In this document: in pieces, positions 1-8,446 of the stretch
Layout of the letters: each line of letters opens with the position of its first letter
Position numbering within the stretch: the first letter of the stretch is position 1
DNA from: NC2004 sp050874905
GTDB taxonomy: Bacteria > Bacillota > Clostridia > Lachnospirales > Lachnospiraceae
DNA: 64,000 nt
Reading direction: 5' to 3'
NCBI GenBank assembly: GCA_050874905.1
Contig: JBNMLP010000011.1
Coordinates: 1-64,000, forward strand
The notes under the pieces: model-generated
Seen by the model: the letters and a program-made list of their open reading frames with translations, nothing else
What the model was told of the DNA's origin: nothing
Databases searched by the model: none
Translations under genes and position numbers: made by a program

Positions 1-1
1 C

Positions 2-232
2 ATGGATACATGTGAGGATATACGACACACTCTTGGAATGAAAACCTTGTATTCTCATAGAAAAGAAACGATAGAAAGAATCTTTGGTACAGCCAAGGAA
101 AACCACGGATTCAGATACACCCAAATGTATGGCAAAGCGCGGATGAAGATGAAAGTCGCGTTGACTTTTGCGTGCATGAATTTAAAGAAACTGGCAAAAT
201 ACCAGCAGGAATGGAGCTTACAGACGGCATAG
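2..232 (+). CDS. IS1182-family transposase, C-terminal fragment
   Basis: The 76 visible residues carry the run ERIFGTAKENHGFRYTQ followed by GKARMKMKVALTFACMNLKKLAK, the typical end of IS1182-like DDE transposases, where the E of ERIFG is the last acidic residue of the catalytic triad (family knowledge). The reading frame is open at the window edge, so the first visible ATG is probably internal and the gene starts further left. The stop at 230-232 looks native. Whether the full element is active cannot be judged from this fragment. Confidence 0.75.
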   Translation: MDTCEDIRHTLGMKTLYSHRKETIERIFGTAKENHGFRYTQMYGKARMKMKVALTFACMNLKKLAKYQQEWSLQTA

Positions 233-295
233 AATAGCGAATATTTATGATTTTATAGAATTTGAAATGACTAAAAATTGAAAATGATAAAAAAT

Positions 296-324
296 ACCTC
301 CACAAAGCAATGCTTTGTGGAGGT
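296..324. repeat. Perfect 14-bp inverted repeat in the IS 3' region
   Basis: ACCTCCACAAAGCA (296-309) is followed after one base by its exact reverse complement (311-324). It follows an A-rich stretch behind the transposase gene. It may be a transcription terminator of the element or a structural part of its end; there is no T-run directly after it on the plus strand. Confidence 0.6.
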
Positions 325-341
325 CGTTTGTCTACAGTCTG

Positions 342-361
342 AAAGGGCTTGCAAGCCCTTT
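342..361 (+). terminator. Palindromic hairpin with T-run at the IS/operon junction
   Basis: AAAGGGCTTG followed directly by its reverse complement CAAGCCCTTT, then more T and C residues. On the plus strand this reads as an intrinsic terminator for the transposase gene. It may also protect the fla/che locus, whose last stop codon is at 368, from transcription out of the element. Confidence 0.55.
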
Positions 362-367
362 TTCTTC

Positions 368-910
368 TTATCTGCTCGTTATTTTTTTTGCAATGGAATA
401 ATAATCCTCTCCTGGTGTCAGTGTATACGTTCCTGCCCGCAAATGATCCGCATAATTATTGTTGATCAGATAGGTATTAAACGCTTTGGCATCCTTCACG
501 ACGCCAAGATACGCCAGCGTCTCCGATGCTTTTTCTGAATACATTCCTTTGGTAACGGTAAAAGACACGGTCGCAGCCTGCGTTGTGGCATCCTTTTTTT
601 CTTCAGTCGTTGCAGCGTCTTCACTTCCTGCTGCTTCTGTCGTTGTCTGTTCTGTTGTAGCTGCCTCGGTTGTTTCTTTATTCTTCTCTGATTTTTTAGA
701 ATTCTCCGTCGTTGCTTCTGTGTCTTTTTTTGCAAGCAGTGCATCCACTTCCTGATCACTCATGGTATCCTCAACCATGCCCAGTTCCTTCGCCCTGCTT
801 ATGATCTCCTCATCCGTCATTGTAGATGTTGTACCTTTGGAAAAGGAGAATACAATTGCACAAAAAATAATCCCAATACCAAGCCCTCTTAAAAAATATG
901 CTAGTTTCAT
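368..910 (-). CDS. Membrane-anchored MltG/YceG-like protein, LysM-like subdomain only
   Basis: This 180-residue protein has an N-terminal membrane segment (about residues 8-25), a short acidic stretch, a low-complexity linker rich in T, E, A and K (about 65-120) and a C-terminal module of about 65 residues. That module, with KGMYSEKASETLAYLGVV and LRAGTYTLTPGEDYYSI, resembles the LysM-like part of the endolytic transglycosylase MltG. The catalytic domain of MltG, which normally follows, is absent, so enzymatic activity is not expected. It overlaps the preceding gene by four bases and is the last gene of the fla/che locus. It could be a peptidoglycan-binding accessory of the flagellum or an unrelated passenger. 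The family call rests on remembered sequence resemblance. Confidence 0.6.
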   Translation of the reverse strand: MKLAYFLRGLGIGIIFCAIVFSFSKGTTSTMTDEEIISRAKELGMVEDTMSDQEVDALLAKKDTEATTENSKKSEKNKETTEAATTEQTTTEAAGSEDAATTEEKKDATTQAATVSFTVTKGMYSEKASETLAYLGVVKDAKAFNTYLINNNYADHLRAGTYTLTPGEDYYSIAKKITSR

Positions 911-1596
911 TTATCCTGTTCTCCTTGAAATAATCCTATCACGAGCTTAACTTCTCCAATTCCCATATCCAGTTTTTTTGCAATATCAAGTGGCGAACTG
1001 CCCGCCTGATACATGGCAAGGATCTGTTCGTTACGTTTCTGCACTTCTTCGATTCCCATAGTATCTTCCTCGTGCTTCTTCTCCTCTTCTCCCTGCATCT
1101 GCTTCACATGCTCCAACAGATAATTCTGTACCTGAGTGTCTGCTTCCTGCTCCGACCGCTGTTTTTCCTTCCCTGTATCATCAGATGACGTACGCATCGC
1201 ATCCTCCTGCATGGAAAACAGTTTCTGTGCCGAATTGCTGACATACTGTTTTAAATTGTCTGATTTGTCCTCTAACATGTCATATAAAAAGACACATTCC
1301 TGATGTGCTTTTTGAATGTCAGAAAGTACCTGTTCACACAACTCATTGATCTCCAGCATTTTAGCAGAAGAAATTTCATTCAACTGCTTATTGGTATCAG
1401 CAACAAGTTGATCGCTGTATTCCTTCACTACTTTTTTTATGCTTTCTTGCAGTTTAGCAAGTTCCTGCTCATCCAGTTCATAATCATTTAAGGTAACCAC
1501 CTGTTTTTTGGCGGTCTCTTTCTGATCAAGAAAAATAAAACTGGCGACGATCAGGCAGATCCCTATGATCGTCATAAAAACTACTATTGGATCCAT
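907..1596 (-). CDS. SwrB-like/DUF6115 membrane-anchored coiled-coil protein
   Basis: A 229-residue protein with an N-terminal TM helix (about 2-23), a long charged, probably coiled-coil middle (about 40-190) and a C-terminal helix-turn-helix-like segment, NEQILAMYQAGSSPLDIAKK then LDMGIGEVKLVI. The layout and the place after sigD match SwrB (YlxL) at the end of the Bacillus fla/che operon, which promotes assembly of the flagellar export apparatus. The assignment is by architecture and position, so it is inference. The start ATG has GGAAGAGG ten bases upstream. The stop overlaps the start of the next gene. Confidence 0.6.
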   Translation of the reverse strand: MDPIVVFMTIIGICLIVASFIFLDQKETAKKQVVTLNDYELDEQELAKLQESIKKVVKEYSDQLVADTNKQLNEISSAKMLEINELCEQVLSDIQKAHQECVFLYDMLEDKSDNLKQYVSNSAQKLFSMQEDAMRTSSDDTGKEKQRSEQEADTQVQNYLLEHVKQMQGEEEKKHEEDTMGIEEVQKRNEQILAMYQAGSSPLDIAKKLDMGIGEVKLVIGLFQGEQDK

Positions 1597-1622
1597 GTTA
1601 TTTGTTCCTCTTCCTTTCTGCC

Positions 1623-1952
1623 TTATAATTTAATATCAATGGAAACAACATGCTTTTTTTCCGTTACATCAGAAGAAGTTTTTTCCTTTTCCTCCTGCTT
1701 CTTCTTTCGCTTTTGTCCACCGTCTCCAAAGTATGTGTTGCTTCCCTTTTCCCGGGCATCATAGGTTACACCGTCAAATGCCGTATCGTTTTTCTGAACC
1801 ACAGTTTCTCTGGCTTCCTGTGTCTTTTTTTCATTGTTCTGTGCCATTTGCATATGTTCAATATTAGCGCGCATATTTTCATTATTCTGTACCTGCGCTA
1901 CATCATTGGTCATTGGAATCGTCATCTGCAAAGTGATCGGGGAAACTGCCAT
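1623..1952 (-). CDS. Small hydrophilic protein of the fla/che locus, function unknown
   Basis: I do not recognise a family. The product has about 109 residues, is rich in N, Q, K and E, and has no TM segment or signal peptide. It begins MAVSPITLQMTIPMTNDVAQ, has a short Q/N-rich helical part (25-50), a basic stretch with KRKKKQEEKEK and ends in VSIDIKL. The start was set at the ATG at 1952 because AGGAGG lies eight bases upstream; the GTG at 1961 sits too close to it. It lies between fapA and the SwrB-like gene with tight spacing, so it is co-transcribed with the motility genes. A cytoplasmic accessory role is possible but unproven. Confidence 0.6.
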   Translation of the reverse strand: MAVSPITLQMTIPMTNDVAQVQNNENMRANIEHMQMAQNNEKKTQEARETVVQKNDTAFDGVTYDAREKGSNTYFGDGGQKRKKKQEEKEKTSSDVTEKKHVVSIDIKL

Positions 1953-1968
1953 ATGCCCCACCTCCTAA

Positions 1969-3573
1969 CTAATATGCCTGTACACGAATATCTGCTCCAT
2001 CCCGGACAAGCCGGCAGTATTTTGTTTCTGTGCGCACATGCATCTGTACATCCGCGATCGTTACTTCGACTCCCGGATATAAGAGCGACTGCACCTTGAT
2101 CATACCGTTGGAATTAGCCATGATCTCTTCCTGTAACTGTTCGAGTTCCTTTTGTCCATTCTGAAATTCTTTTGTTGCGCTCTCTACCGCAATCTTTGCT
2201 TCTTTTAAGGTTGCCATTTTCTCCGGACTTAATTTATCTCCTGCTGCAATCTTTTTCGTAAACATATCCACCTTTTTTTGGTTGGTATCAATGTCGCGCT
2301 GCAGATCAGGGAGTTGTTTTGCCAGCCAGTGGCAACGTTCCACAACTTCCGGGTCAGCTCCCACTTCTAATTTAGTAACCGTTCCCATATCTGATCCTGC
2401 AATTTTAAGATCGATCAATGAACGGGAACAGACACGTCCGCCTGTGATCAGTCCTTTCTTTCCAGATACCACCACATCTCCTTGGGCAAATGCCTCGCTG
2501 TGCATGATAGCCTCCGTAATGATCTCTCCACTTGTCTTGACCTTGCTGTTTTCAATGAATTTGGAACACAGGTTTCCGCCACACTCCACGTATCCTTTGC
2601 TCATCCCTTGAATTCCACGTTGGATGACCACCTTGCCTCCGGCATAGATGGAAGCCCCTTCCACAACACCTTTGACATTGACATCTCCACTTGCACGAAC
2701 CGTAAACCCGGTACGAACATTACCTTTGATGTCCACATTGCCCTCGTACTCAATATCTCCAGTAGAGGCATCTACATCACCAAGCACTTCATAGGTATCG
2801 GATACGAAAATCTTATCCCCCTCTAACCGGACATGTCCGTCAATATTGGAGAATATCTGTGTTTTATCTTCGCTTTCGCGAATATTTTTACCGAATTTCA
2901 AATATAGCCGTTTTACTTTTCGAGGTGGAAGTTTGTTGCCGTATACATCTTCTCCAGCATCACCTTCATCCTCCGGGTGCAGTGTTGCAAGGCAGGAATC
3001 CTTTTCCACATGATTGATCGCATCCAACTGATGAAAATCTACACTTCCATCCTCTAATAAAGTAGGACGGGCTTTTTTTTGTGTATCAAAATGATATTCG
3101 ATCCACGCATCTTCCCCATGTCGTGGCGCGGTCCCTTTGGCAATCGTATAATTTACACAATACTGTCTGTGGTGCAAAAAGCGACGGATCTCATAGGTAT
3201 CAATTCCAAAAATAATCTGCCGCTGGTTTAGCAAACGTTCCACTGCCGCAACATTTAACAAACCTCCACCTTTGGACGCCGGGTAAAATCTTGCTACCAC
3301 ACGCTGTCGGTCCTCCGACACCTGAAATACCATTTTTTCTTCCGCAGGAAGCACTTCTCTGGCGATCACTTCAACCTCCATCACTTCCTCTTTCATCGTT
3401 TCCAGCATCTTATTCAAATGATTAATATCATAATCAATTATATTTTCGCTCTCCAGGTAATCGGCAAGCTCTTTTACATCAATACGTGTCCCACCATCCT
3501 TTGGTGGAAATAATTTGACATATGTTTTTCCATTTTTAACGACTAACTGAAAAAATCCATTTTTATATCCCAT
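1969..3573 (-). CDS. FapA (DUF342) family protein
   Basis: A 534-residue protein. The central region (about 155-400) shows the repeating valine- and glycine-rich pattern of the FapA/DUF342 right-handed beta-helix, for example VDASTGDIEYEGNVDIKGNV, GDVNVKGVVEGASIYAGGKV and GDVVVSGKKGLITGG. It is followed by a coiled coil (about 420-485) and a C-terminal tail. FapA-type proteins are often encoded next to sigD in clostridial motility loci; a polymer-organising or sensing role has been proposed but is not settled. The ATG at 3573 has GAGG seven bases upstream. It begins 22 bp after the sigD stop, so it belongs to the same transcript. Confidence 0.8.
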   Translation of the reverse strand: MGYKNGFFQLVVKNGKTYVKLFPPKDGGTRIDVKELADYLESENIIDYDINHLNKMLETMKEEVMEVEVIAREVLPAEEKMVFQVSEDRQRVVARFYPASKGGGLLNVAAVERLLNQRQIIFGIDTYEIRRFLHHRQYCVNYTIAKGTAPRHGEDAWIEYHFDTQKKARPTLLEDGSVDFHQLDAINHVEKDSCLATLHPEDEGDAGEDVYGNKLPPRKVKRLYLKFGKNIRESEDKTQIFSNIDGHVRLEGDKIFVSDTYEVLGDVDASTGDIEYEGNVDIKGNVRTGFTVRASGDVNVKGVVEGASIYAGGKVVIQRGIQGMSKGYVECGGNLCSKFIENSKVKTSGEIITEAIMHSEAFAQGDVVVSGKKGLITGGRVCSRSLIDLKIAGSDMGTVTKLEVGADPEVVERCHWLAKQLPDLQRDIDTNQKKVDMFTKKIAAGDKLSPEKMATLKEAKIAVESATKEFQNGQKELEQLQEEIMANSNGMIKVQSLLYPGVEVTIADVQMHVRTETKYCRLVRDGADIRVQAY

Positions 3574-3595
3574 ACATTTACCTCAGTAAGTTCTC

Positions 3596-4360
3596 CTATC
3601 CCATAAACAGATCCATATCTGATCCCAATTGCTCCCGCATTTTTTTCAACGCTTTTGTATGGAGCTGGGAAACTCTTGACTCTGACACCTCTAAGATCAG
3701 GCTAATCTCTTTGAGTGTCATTTCTTCATAATAGTATAACTCAATCACACGCCGTTCTTTTTCTGTCAAATGCTTCAGTGTCTCTGCAAGCACACGTTTT
3801 AAGTCCTTCTCCTCCATGGCAAGCTCCGGCTGTTCCGCCGCTGCTCTTCTAGTACCCGACGCCTTGATCTCCGCTCCCTGCTCCAGAAAATCTTCTAATG
3901 AAGCGATTCCTGTAAGTTTGGTCTGCCCCTGCCAGGTATAAAACTCTTCCAAACTAATCTCCAGTGCAGCCGCGATCTCATCATCTGTGGCCGGACGCCC
4001 CAGTTTAGAATCCAAATCCATCATCACTTGTTCCATACGTTTTTGTTTCTGACGCAAGGAACGCGGAATCCAGTCCATTTTCCGAATATGGTCTAGAATC
4101 GTACCACGGATTCGAAGACTTGCATATGTTTCAAATTTGATGCCTTTTTCATAATCAAATTTATCAATGGCATCAATCAGCCCAAACACACCATATCCAA
4201 CGAGGTCATCAAACTCCACCGTATATCCAAGATACATACTTAAACGTCCGGCTACCAGTTTTACCAAAGGAGCGTATTCAATTATAAGTTTTTCACGAAT
4301 ATCCGCAGTATGCTTTTCCTGATACTGCCTCCATAACTTATCTTTCTCTTTTTCGTTCAT
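3596..4360 (-). CDS. sigD: Flagellar RNA polymerase sigma factor, FliA/SigD (sigma-28)
   Basis: The protein (about 254 residues) has sigma-70 family region 2 (VEFDDLVGYGVFGLIDAIDK, KFETYASLRIRGTILDHIRK), the sequence DWIPRSLRQK that is typical of the FliA/WhiG group, and a region 4 helix-turn-helix (MTLKEISLILEVSESRVSQL). It would direct polymerase to late flagellar promoters such as flagellin. The start was chosen at the ATG at 4360, which has GGAGG five bases before it; a TTG at 4372 lies upstream of that site. It sits after cheD near the end of the locus, as in Bacillus. Its anti-sigma factor FlgM is not in this window. Confidence 0.95.
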   Translation of the reverse strand: MNEKEKDKLWRQYQEKHTADIREKLIIEYAPLVKLVAGRLSMYLGYTVEFDDLVGYGVFGLIDAIDKFDYEKGIKFETYASLRIRGTILDHIRKMDWIPRSLRQKQKRMEQVMMDLDSKLGRPATDDEIAAALEISLEEFYTWQGQTKLTGIASLEDFLEQGAEIKASGTRRAAAEQPELAMEEKDLKRVLAETLKHLTEKERRVIELYYYEEMTLKEISLILEVSESRVSQLHTKALKKMREQLGSDMDLFMG

Positions 4361-4394
4361 ATACTCCTCCAATTAACATGATATAAACAGAAAT

Positions 4395-4748
4395 TTAGTT
4401 CTCTTCCTCGCCTTCCATCTGTTCGTTTTTCTTCTCCCCGTCATCTTCCTCTTCATCCTCTTCACTCTCTTCGAGTGCCTTTTTTCGTGCTTCCTCCTGA
4501 CGTTTCACCGCATCGATCTCCGCCTGCATGATGATCTTCCTGATAATATTTTGTGCCACTGTTCCCACAGCATAAAACAGCAGGATCGTAAACAACAGTC
4601 TCCACATCGCACTTTGAAATGGAACACCGGTCCTAATATTATAAATGCACATGATCAATGTCGGAACAAGTACAATAAGCGGCCGCACATATTTTAATTT
4701 TCCCTTTGCCGGATCAGCAACTTCGATCACCTGATTATAATTATCCAC
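4395..4748 (-). CDS. Small two-TM membrane protein between cheD and sigD
   Basis: A 117-residue protein with two hydrophobic segments (about 22-38 and 49-66) and a very acidic C-terminal tail (EESEEDEEEDDGEKK). I do not recognise a named family. It starts at GTG, with GGAGG seven bases upstream. Genes of this kind sit between cheD and sigD in related clostridial loci, so co-expression with chemotaxis genes is expected. The charged cytoplasmic tail could bind a partner, but nothing in the sequence shows which. Confidence 0.65.
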   Translation of the reverse strand: MDNYNQVIEVADPAKGKLKYVRPLIVLVPTLIMCIYNIRTGVPFQSAMWRLLFTILLFYAVGTVAQNIIRKIIMQAEIDAVKRQEEARKKALEESEEDEEEDDGEKKNEQMEGEEEN

Positions 4749-4763
4749 GTTTTGTCCTCCAGA

Positions 4764-5249
4764 TTATAATTTCGTAACACCCTTGCCTACTGCGCGTACT
4801 TCCAATACTCCTTCTTCCGGATAAAACTCGATCGTTCGTCCATAATCCAGTCCGGTATCCTCCGCCACAATACGGATCTTATGTTTTGCCAGAATTTCCT
4901 TTGCCGCATCGACATTTCTCTGCCCAATGGCAGAAATATCTGCGTTGCCGGAAAAATTAAACATCCGTGCACCACCTGCCAGTTTTGCTACCAGATCTGC
5001 TTCCTTTGCGCCATTTTTTTCCAACAGAGCAAGCAGATCCTGAAAACCTGTGTCTACAAACTTGGCACGATTGGAATTATTCCGGATCTTTGTACTATCC
5101 GGAAGCATTGCATGGAGCATGCCGCAAAGCTTTCGACTCCGATCATAAAGCACGATTCCAACGCATGAGCCAAGACCTAATGTAATGATGGAATCCGGGG
5201 CTTTACAAATATTAAAATCAGCCATTCCTACCTTTATTCTTTCACTCAT
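4764..5249 (-). CDS. cheD: Chemoreceptor glutamine deamidase CheD
   Basis: CheD deamidates glutamines on chemoreceptors and is held and released by CheC. The 161-residue length is normal. The catalytic triad is visible: T23 and C29 in IITLGLGSCVGIVLYD and H46 in GMLHAMLPD, each two residues later than T21, C27 and H44 of Thermotoga CheD as I recall them. The C-terminal motif GARMFNF with GQRNVDAAKEIL is also typical. It follows cheC at a distance of eight bases, consistent with the CheC-CheD pair acting together in adaptation. Confidence 0.93.
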   Translation of the reverse strand: MSERIKVGMADFNICKAPDSIITLGLGSCVGIVLYDRSRKLCGMLHAMLPDSTKIRNNSNRAKFVDTGFQDLLALLEKNGAKEADLVAKLAGGARMFNFSGNADISAIGQRNVDAAKEILAKHKIRIVAEDTGLDYGRTIEFYPEEGVLEVRAVGKGVTKL

Positions 5250-5257
5250 ACGTCTAC

Positions 5258-5875
5258 CTATAATCCAAATTTACTCATAATCTTATTATACGAATCCATA
5301 TCAGGCATCAACAGATAATAGCCTGTTACACCCTCATCCACCTCATCAAAGGTCGCATCAATGATCAACGCCCGGTCTCCTAGTTTTCCAAATTCAATCG
5401 CTGGAACACTTAAAATTGCTCCAGCCATATCGTAACAGACCTGTGGCACAGAAGAACGGATTTTTAACTCCGTCATTGTGGAGATTGCTGTCAAATATGC
5501 TCCGGTGATGACATTTCCAATCTCTTTCAGGACGGAAAAATCCATATGGGAAAATGTTGTCTCATCCCCCTCTTTTCCAAGCACCTGATTTGCCAGCCGT
5601 CTTGCCGACTTTTGATCCATTGCAAACATCATCATCCCATTAACATCCCCACACAAGGTGATCAGGATGCCCACGATTGGATTTTCCGGTCCATCCATTA
5701 CGTCTGCAATCTTATCAAGTTCCACTAAAGCCACATGAGGGGCAACCGTTCCGATCATGCGGCTTCCAAGCATCTGTGACATCGCTGTCACCGCATTACC
5801 AAGCCCAATGTTGCCAATCTCCTTTAATACATCAAACTGTCCATCTGTAATTTCATCATAATTACTAATTGGCAT
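5258..5875 (-). CDS. cheC: CheY-P phosphatase CheC
   Basis: CheC removes phosphate from CheY-P and regulates CheD. The 205-residue protein contains two copies of the phosphatase signature E-x-x-N followed by a proline about 22 residues on: LKEIGNIGLGNAVTAMSQML...P near the N terminus and LKEIGNVITGAYLTAISTM...P in the middle. Both appear intact, so the protein should be active. Start ATG with GGAG seven bases upstream. It lies between cheW and cheD with short gaps. Together with FliY it gives this organism two CheY-P phosphatases. Confidence 0.94.
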   Translation of the reverse strand: MPISNYDEITDGQFDVLKEIGNIGLGNAVTAMSQMLGSRMIGTVAPHVALVELDKIADVMDGPENPIVGILITLCGDVNGMMMFAMDQKSARRLANQVLGKEGDETTFSHMDFSVLKEIGNVITGAYLTAISTMTELKIRSSVPQVCYDMAGAILSVPAIEFGKLGDRALIIDATFDEVDEGVTGYYLLMPDMDSYNKIMSKFGL

Positions 5876-5895
5876 ACAATCACTCCATTTTTTCT

Positions 5896-6351
5896 TTATT
5901 CATCCTCAGAAATCAATGCACTGATATTAAGCAGGGAGATCAGATCATCATCATGTTTTCCAATTCCCATTAAGAAATTATTGCCATCTTCCTGTTTCTT
6001 ATCATAACCTGTTTTTTCCATCTGCTCATCAGATAATGTTACCACTTCTTTTACTTCATCCACCTGAACACCAAAAGAACCCTGCTGTTCTGCCTTTAAA
6101 ATGATAATTCGTGTTTTTCCTGTAACCACATCTGCATCCAGTCCAAATTTCTTACGCATACTCATCACAGGGATAACCTCTCCACGCAGATTGATCACAC
6201 CCTCAAAATAGGACTGTGCTTTTGGTACTCTCGTGATACGCTGCATTCTTACAATGTTATCTACATATCCGATATCAATGCCATACTGCTCATTATCAAT
6301 CTTTACTACAATAAACTGTTTTAAATCATTTGTTACGTTATTTTCTACCAT
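5896..6351 (-). CDS. cheW: Chemotaxis coupling protein CheW
   Basis: A 151-residue single-domain CheW that links chemoreceptors to CheA. Characteristic stretches are YGIDIGYVDNIVR, YFEGVINLRGEVIPVMSMRK, FGVQVDEVKEVV and a C-terminal FLMGIGKHDDDLISLLNI. It starts 16 bp after cheA ends. No second CheW domain or receiver domain is attached, so it is CheW rather than CheV. Confidence 0.95.
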   Translation of the reverse strand: MVENNVTNDLKQFIVVKIDNEQYGIDIGYVDNIVRMQRITRVPKAQSYFEGVINLRGEVIPVMSMRKKFGLDADVVTGKTRIIILKAEQQGSFGVQVDEVKEVVTLSDEQMEKTGYDKKQEDGNNFLMGIGKHDDDLISLLNISALISEDE

Positions 6352-6366
6352 GCCAGTTCACCCCCA

Positions 6367-8445
6367 TTATACCAATGCATTTGCGTCTAAGATCAATGCG
6401 ATCTCACCATCACCGAGAATCGTTGCACCACTGATCATCTTTTCAACATGAATATATTTACCTAATGACTTGATTACAATCTCCTGCTGTCCGATCAGGT
6501 TATCGACTACCAGTCCGGCCTGTTTCTCACCTTTCGAAACGATTACCACAGTAAGATTCTCTGCATCCTCCTCGCGAGGTGGGCAGTCTAACAGATCGTA
6601 CAGTCTTACCAGAGGAATCACACTTCCACGAAGGTGGATTACTTCACGGCTCTGTACATACTTGATATCATTCACAGAAACATCCTCGATTGTCTGGATA
6701 GAGCCCAATGGGATTGCATATTTTTCTTCACCCAGTTCAATCATAAGTGCCTGAATGATCGCTAAAGTAAGCGGCAGGCGAATGGTAAAGGTACTTCCCT
6801 CGTTCTTCTTTGTACGTACCTCAATATCACCACCAAGACCTTCAATCTTACTCTTTACTACATCAAGACCCACACCTCGTCCAGACACATCTGTAATCTT
6901 GTCTGCGGTAGAAAAACTTGGAAGGAATAATAAATCAACAATTTCTTTATCCTCCATCGTCTCCGCCTGTTCTGCTGTGATCGTACCACGTTCGACTGCT
7001 TTTTCTCGAACTTTCTCCACATTGATTCCAGCACCGTCATCCTTTACTTCAATGACAACGTTGTTGCCATCCTGATATGCATTGAGCCAGATAGAACCTT
7101 TTTCCGGCTTACCAAGTTTTGCACGTTCTTCTGCAGTTTCCAATCCATGGTCAGCAGAATTACGAAGCAGATGCATCAGCGGATCACCAATCTCATCAAT
7201 GACGGTACGGTCAAGCTCGGTATCCTCACCTGTCATGTATAATTCCATCTGTTTTCCAAGCTTTTTGGAAAGCTCGCGGATCATACGAGGGAAACGGTTT
7301 ACTACACTTTCAATCGGCATCATACGAACCTTCATTACTGATTCGTGCAGGTTCGTAGTGATCCGCTCTAAATATTCAATCTGCTCGGTAAAGTTCTGGG
7401 AATTGGAAGCAGCATCATGCTCGCTTGCAGCCACCAGACCATTTTTCGCAATGATCAGCTCACTCACCTGATTCATCAGTTCATCGAGTTTCTCTAAATC
7501 GACACGGACAGAACGGTTGATCACCGGTTTGCTGCCACTCTTGGCAGGTGTCTTCTTTGGCTCTGCTGCTTTAGCAGAAGCAGCCGGTTTGGCTTCCTCC
7601 TTTGGAGCCTGCTCTTTGGCAGTCTCTTCTGTCTTTTCTTCTTTCTTATCGAATATCGCAGGATCAACGGCTTCCATATATACACTGTCAATCTCTGAAA
7701 CAGAAAGGATCGCATTCTTTACTTTTTCTTCGTTGGCATCTGTTATAATACAAACGCTGAAATCCAGTTCAAATTTTTCATCCTCAATATCTTGTACAGA
7801 AGGATCGGACTTAATGATCTCACCTAAACCTTCAATCTCCTTAAATACCAAAAATGCACGAGCCGCTTTCAACAGGCAGCTCTCCTGTACATAGACCGTT
7901 GCAGCAAATACGTTCTGCTTGTTGGCAATTGCTTCCTTGATCGCATGCTGCTCAAACTCTGCATACTGGAAATGCTTATATTTACACTTATCTTCTTCAG
8001 ATTGTGGAGCCTGTGCCTCCTTTTTGGGTTCTTCTTTTGCTGCAGAATGTTGCGCTGCTTCTGTTCCGTCCAAAGTTGCCTTTAAAGAAGCAATCAGTTC
8101 TTCATTATCATTGTCACCCTCATCTGCAGAATTGATGATGTTATCCAGATAGGTTTCAATCGCTGTCAAACATTCAAACAATACATCCACCAGGTCCGGT
8201 GTGACTTTCACATTGTCACTTCTCACTTCAGAAAACACATCTTCCATTACATGAGTCAGCTTCTGCATACGCTTATATCCCATCGTTCCGGCCATACCTT
8301 TCATGGAATGTGCCGCACGGAAGATCTCATTGATCGTATCCTTGTTTTCCGGCTCCTTCTCAAGCACCATCAGATTGTCACTTAAGCTCTGCAAATGCTC
8401 CTTTGTCTCATCAATAAAAATCTCTAAATACTGGCTTACGTCCAT
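6367..8445 (-). CDS. cheA: Chemotaxis histidine kinase CheA
   Basis: The 692-residue kinase has all five CheA domains in order: P1 with phospho-accepting H46 in FRAAHSMKGMAGTMG, P2 (CheY/CheB docking, about 155-270) followed by an Ala/Lys/Pro/Glu-rich linker, P3 dimerisation (from about 310), P4 ATP-binding domain with HLLRNSADHGLET, DDGAGIN and GRGVGLDVV, and a C-terminal P5 CheW-like domain. It transfers phosphate to CheY and, in systems where CheB has a receiver domain, to CheB. The CheB encoded just upstream lacks such a domain. The gene begins two bases after the cheB stop. Confidence 0.97.
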   Translation of the reverse strand: MDVSQYLEIFIDETKEHLQSLSDNLMVLEKEPENKDTINEIFRAAHSMKGMAGTMGYKRMQKLTHVMEDVFSEVRSDNVKVTPDLVDVLFECLTAIETYLDNIINSADEGDNDNEELIASLKATLDGTEAAQHSAAKEEPKKEAQAPQSEEDKCKYKHFQYAEFEQHAIKEAIANKQNVFAATVYVQESCLLKAARAFLVFKEIEGLGEIIKSDPSVQDIEDEKFELDFSVCIITDANEEKVKNAILSVSEIDSVYMEAVDPAIFDKKEEKTEETAKEQAPKEEAKPAASAKAAEPKKTPAKSGSKPVINRSVRVDLEKLDELMNQVSELIIAKNGLVAASEHDAASNSQNFTEQIEYLERITTNLHESVMKVRMMPIESVVNRFPRMIRELSKKLGKQMELYMTGEDTELDRTVIDEIGDPLMHLLRNSADHGLETAEERAKLGKPEKGSIWLNAYQDGNNVVIEVKDDGAGINVEKVREKAVERGTITAEQAETMEDKEIVDLLFLPSFSTADKITDVSGRGVGLDVVKSKIEGLGGDIEVRTKKNEGSTFTIRLPLTLAIIQALMIELGEEKYAIPLGSIQTIEDVSVNDIKYVQSREVIHLRGSVIPLVRLYDLLDCPPREEDAENLTVVIVSKGEKQAGLVVDNLIGQQEIVIKSLGKYIHVEKMISGATILGDGEIALILDANALV

Positions 8446-8446
8446 A

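Larger units (their letters stand above)
1..361 (+). mobile_element. 3' end of an IS1182-like insertion sequence
   Basis: The left edge of the window holds the last part of a transposase gene followed by about 130 bp of non-coding DNA with two near-perfect palindromes (296-324 and 342-361). This arrangement is what the 3' end of an IS1182-family element looks like. The element is cut by the window edge, so its left end, length and target duplication cannot be seen. It ends only a few bases from the stop codon of the last gene of the fla/che locus (368). The exact right boundary is inferred. Confidence 0.7.
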
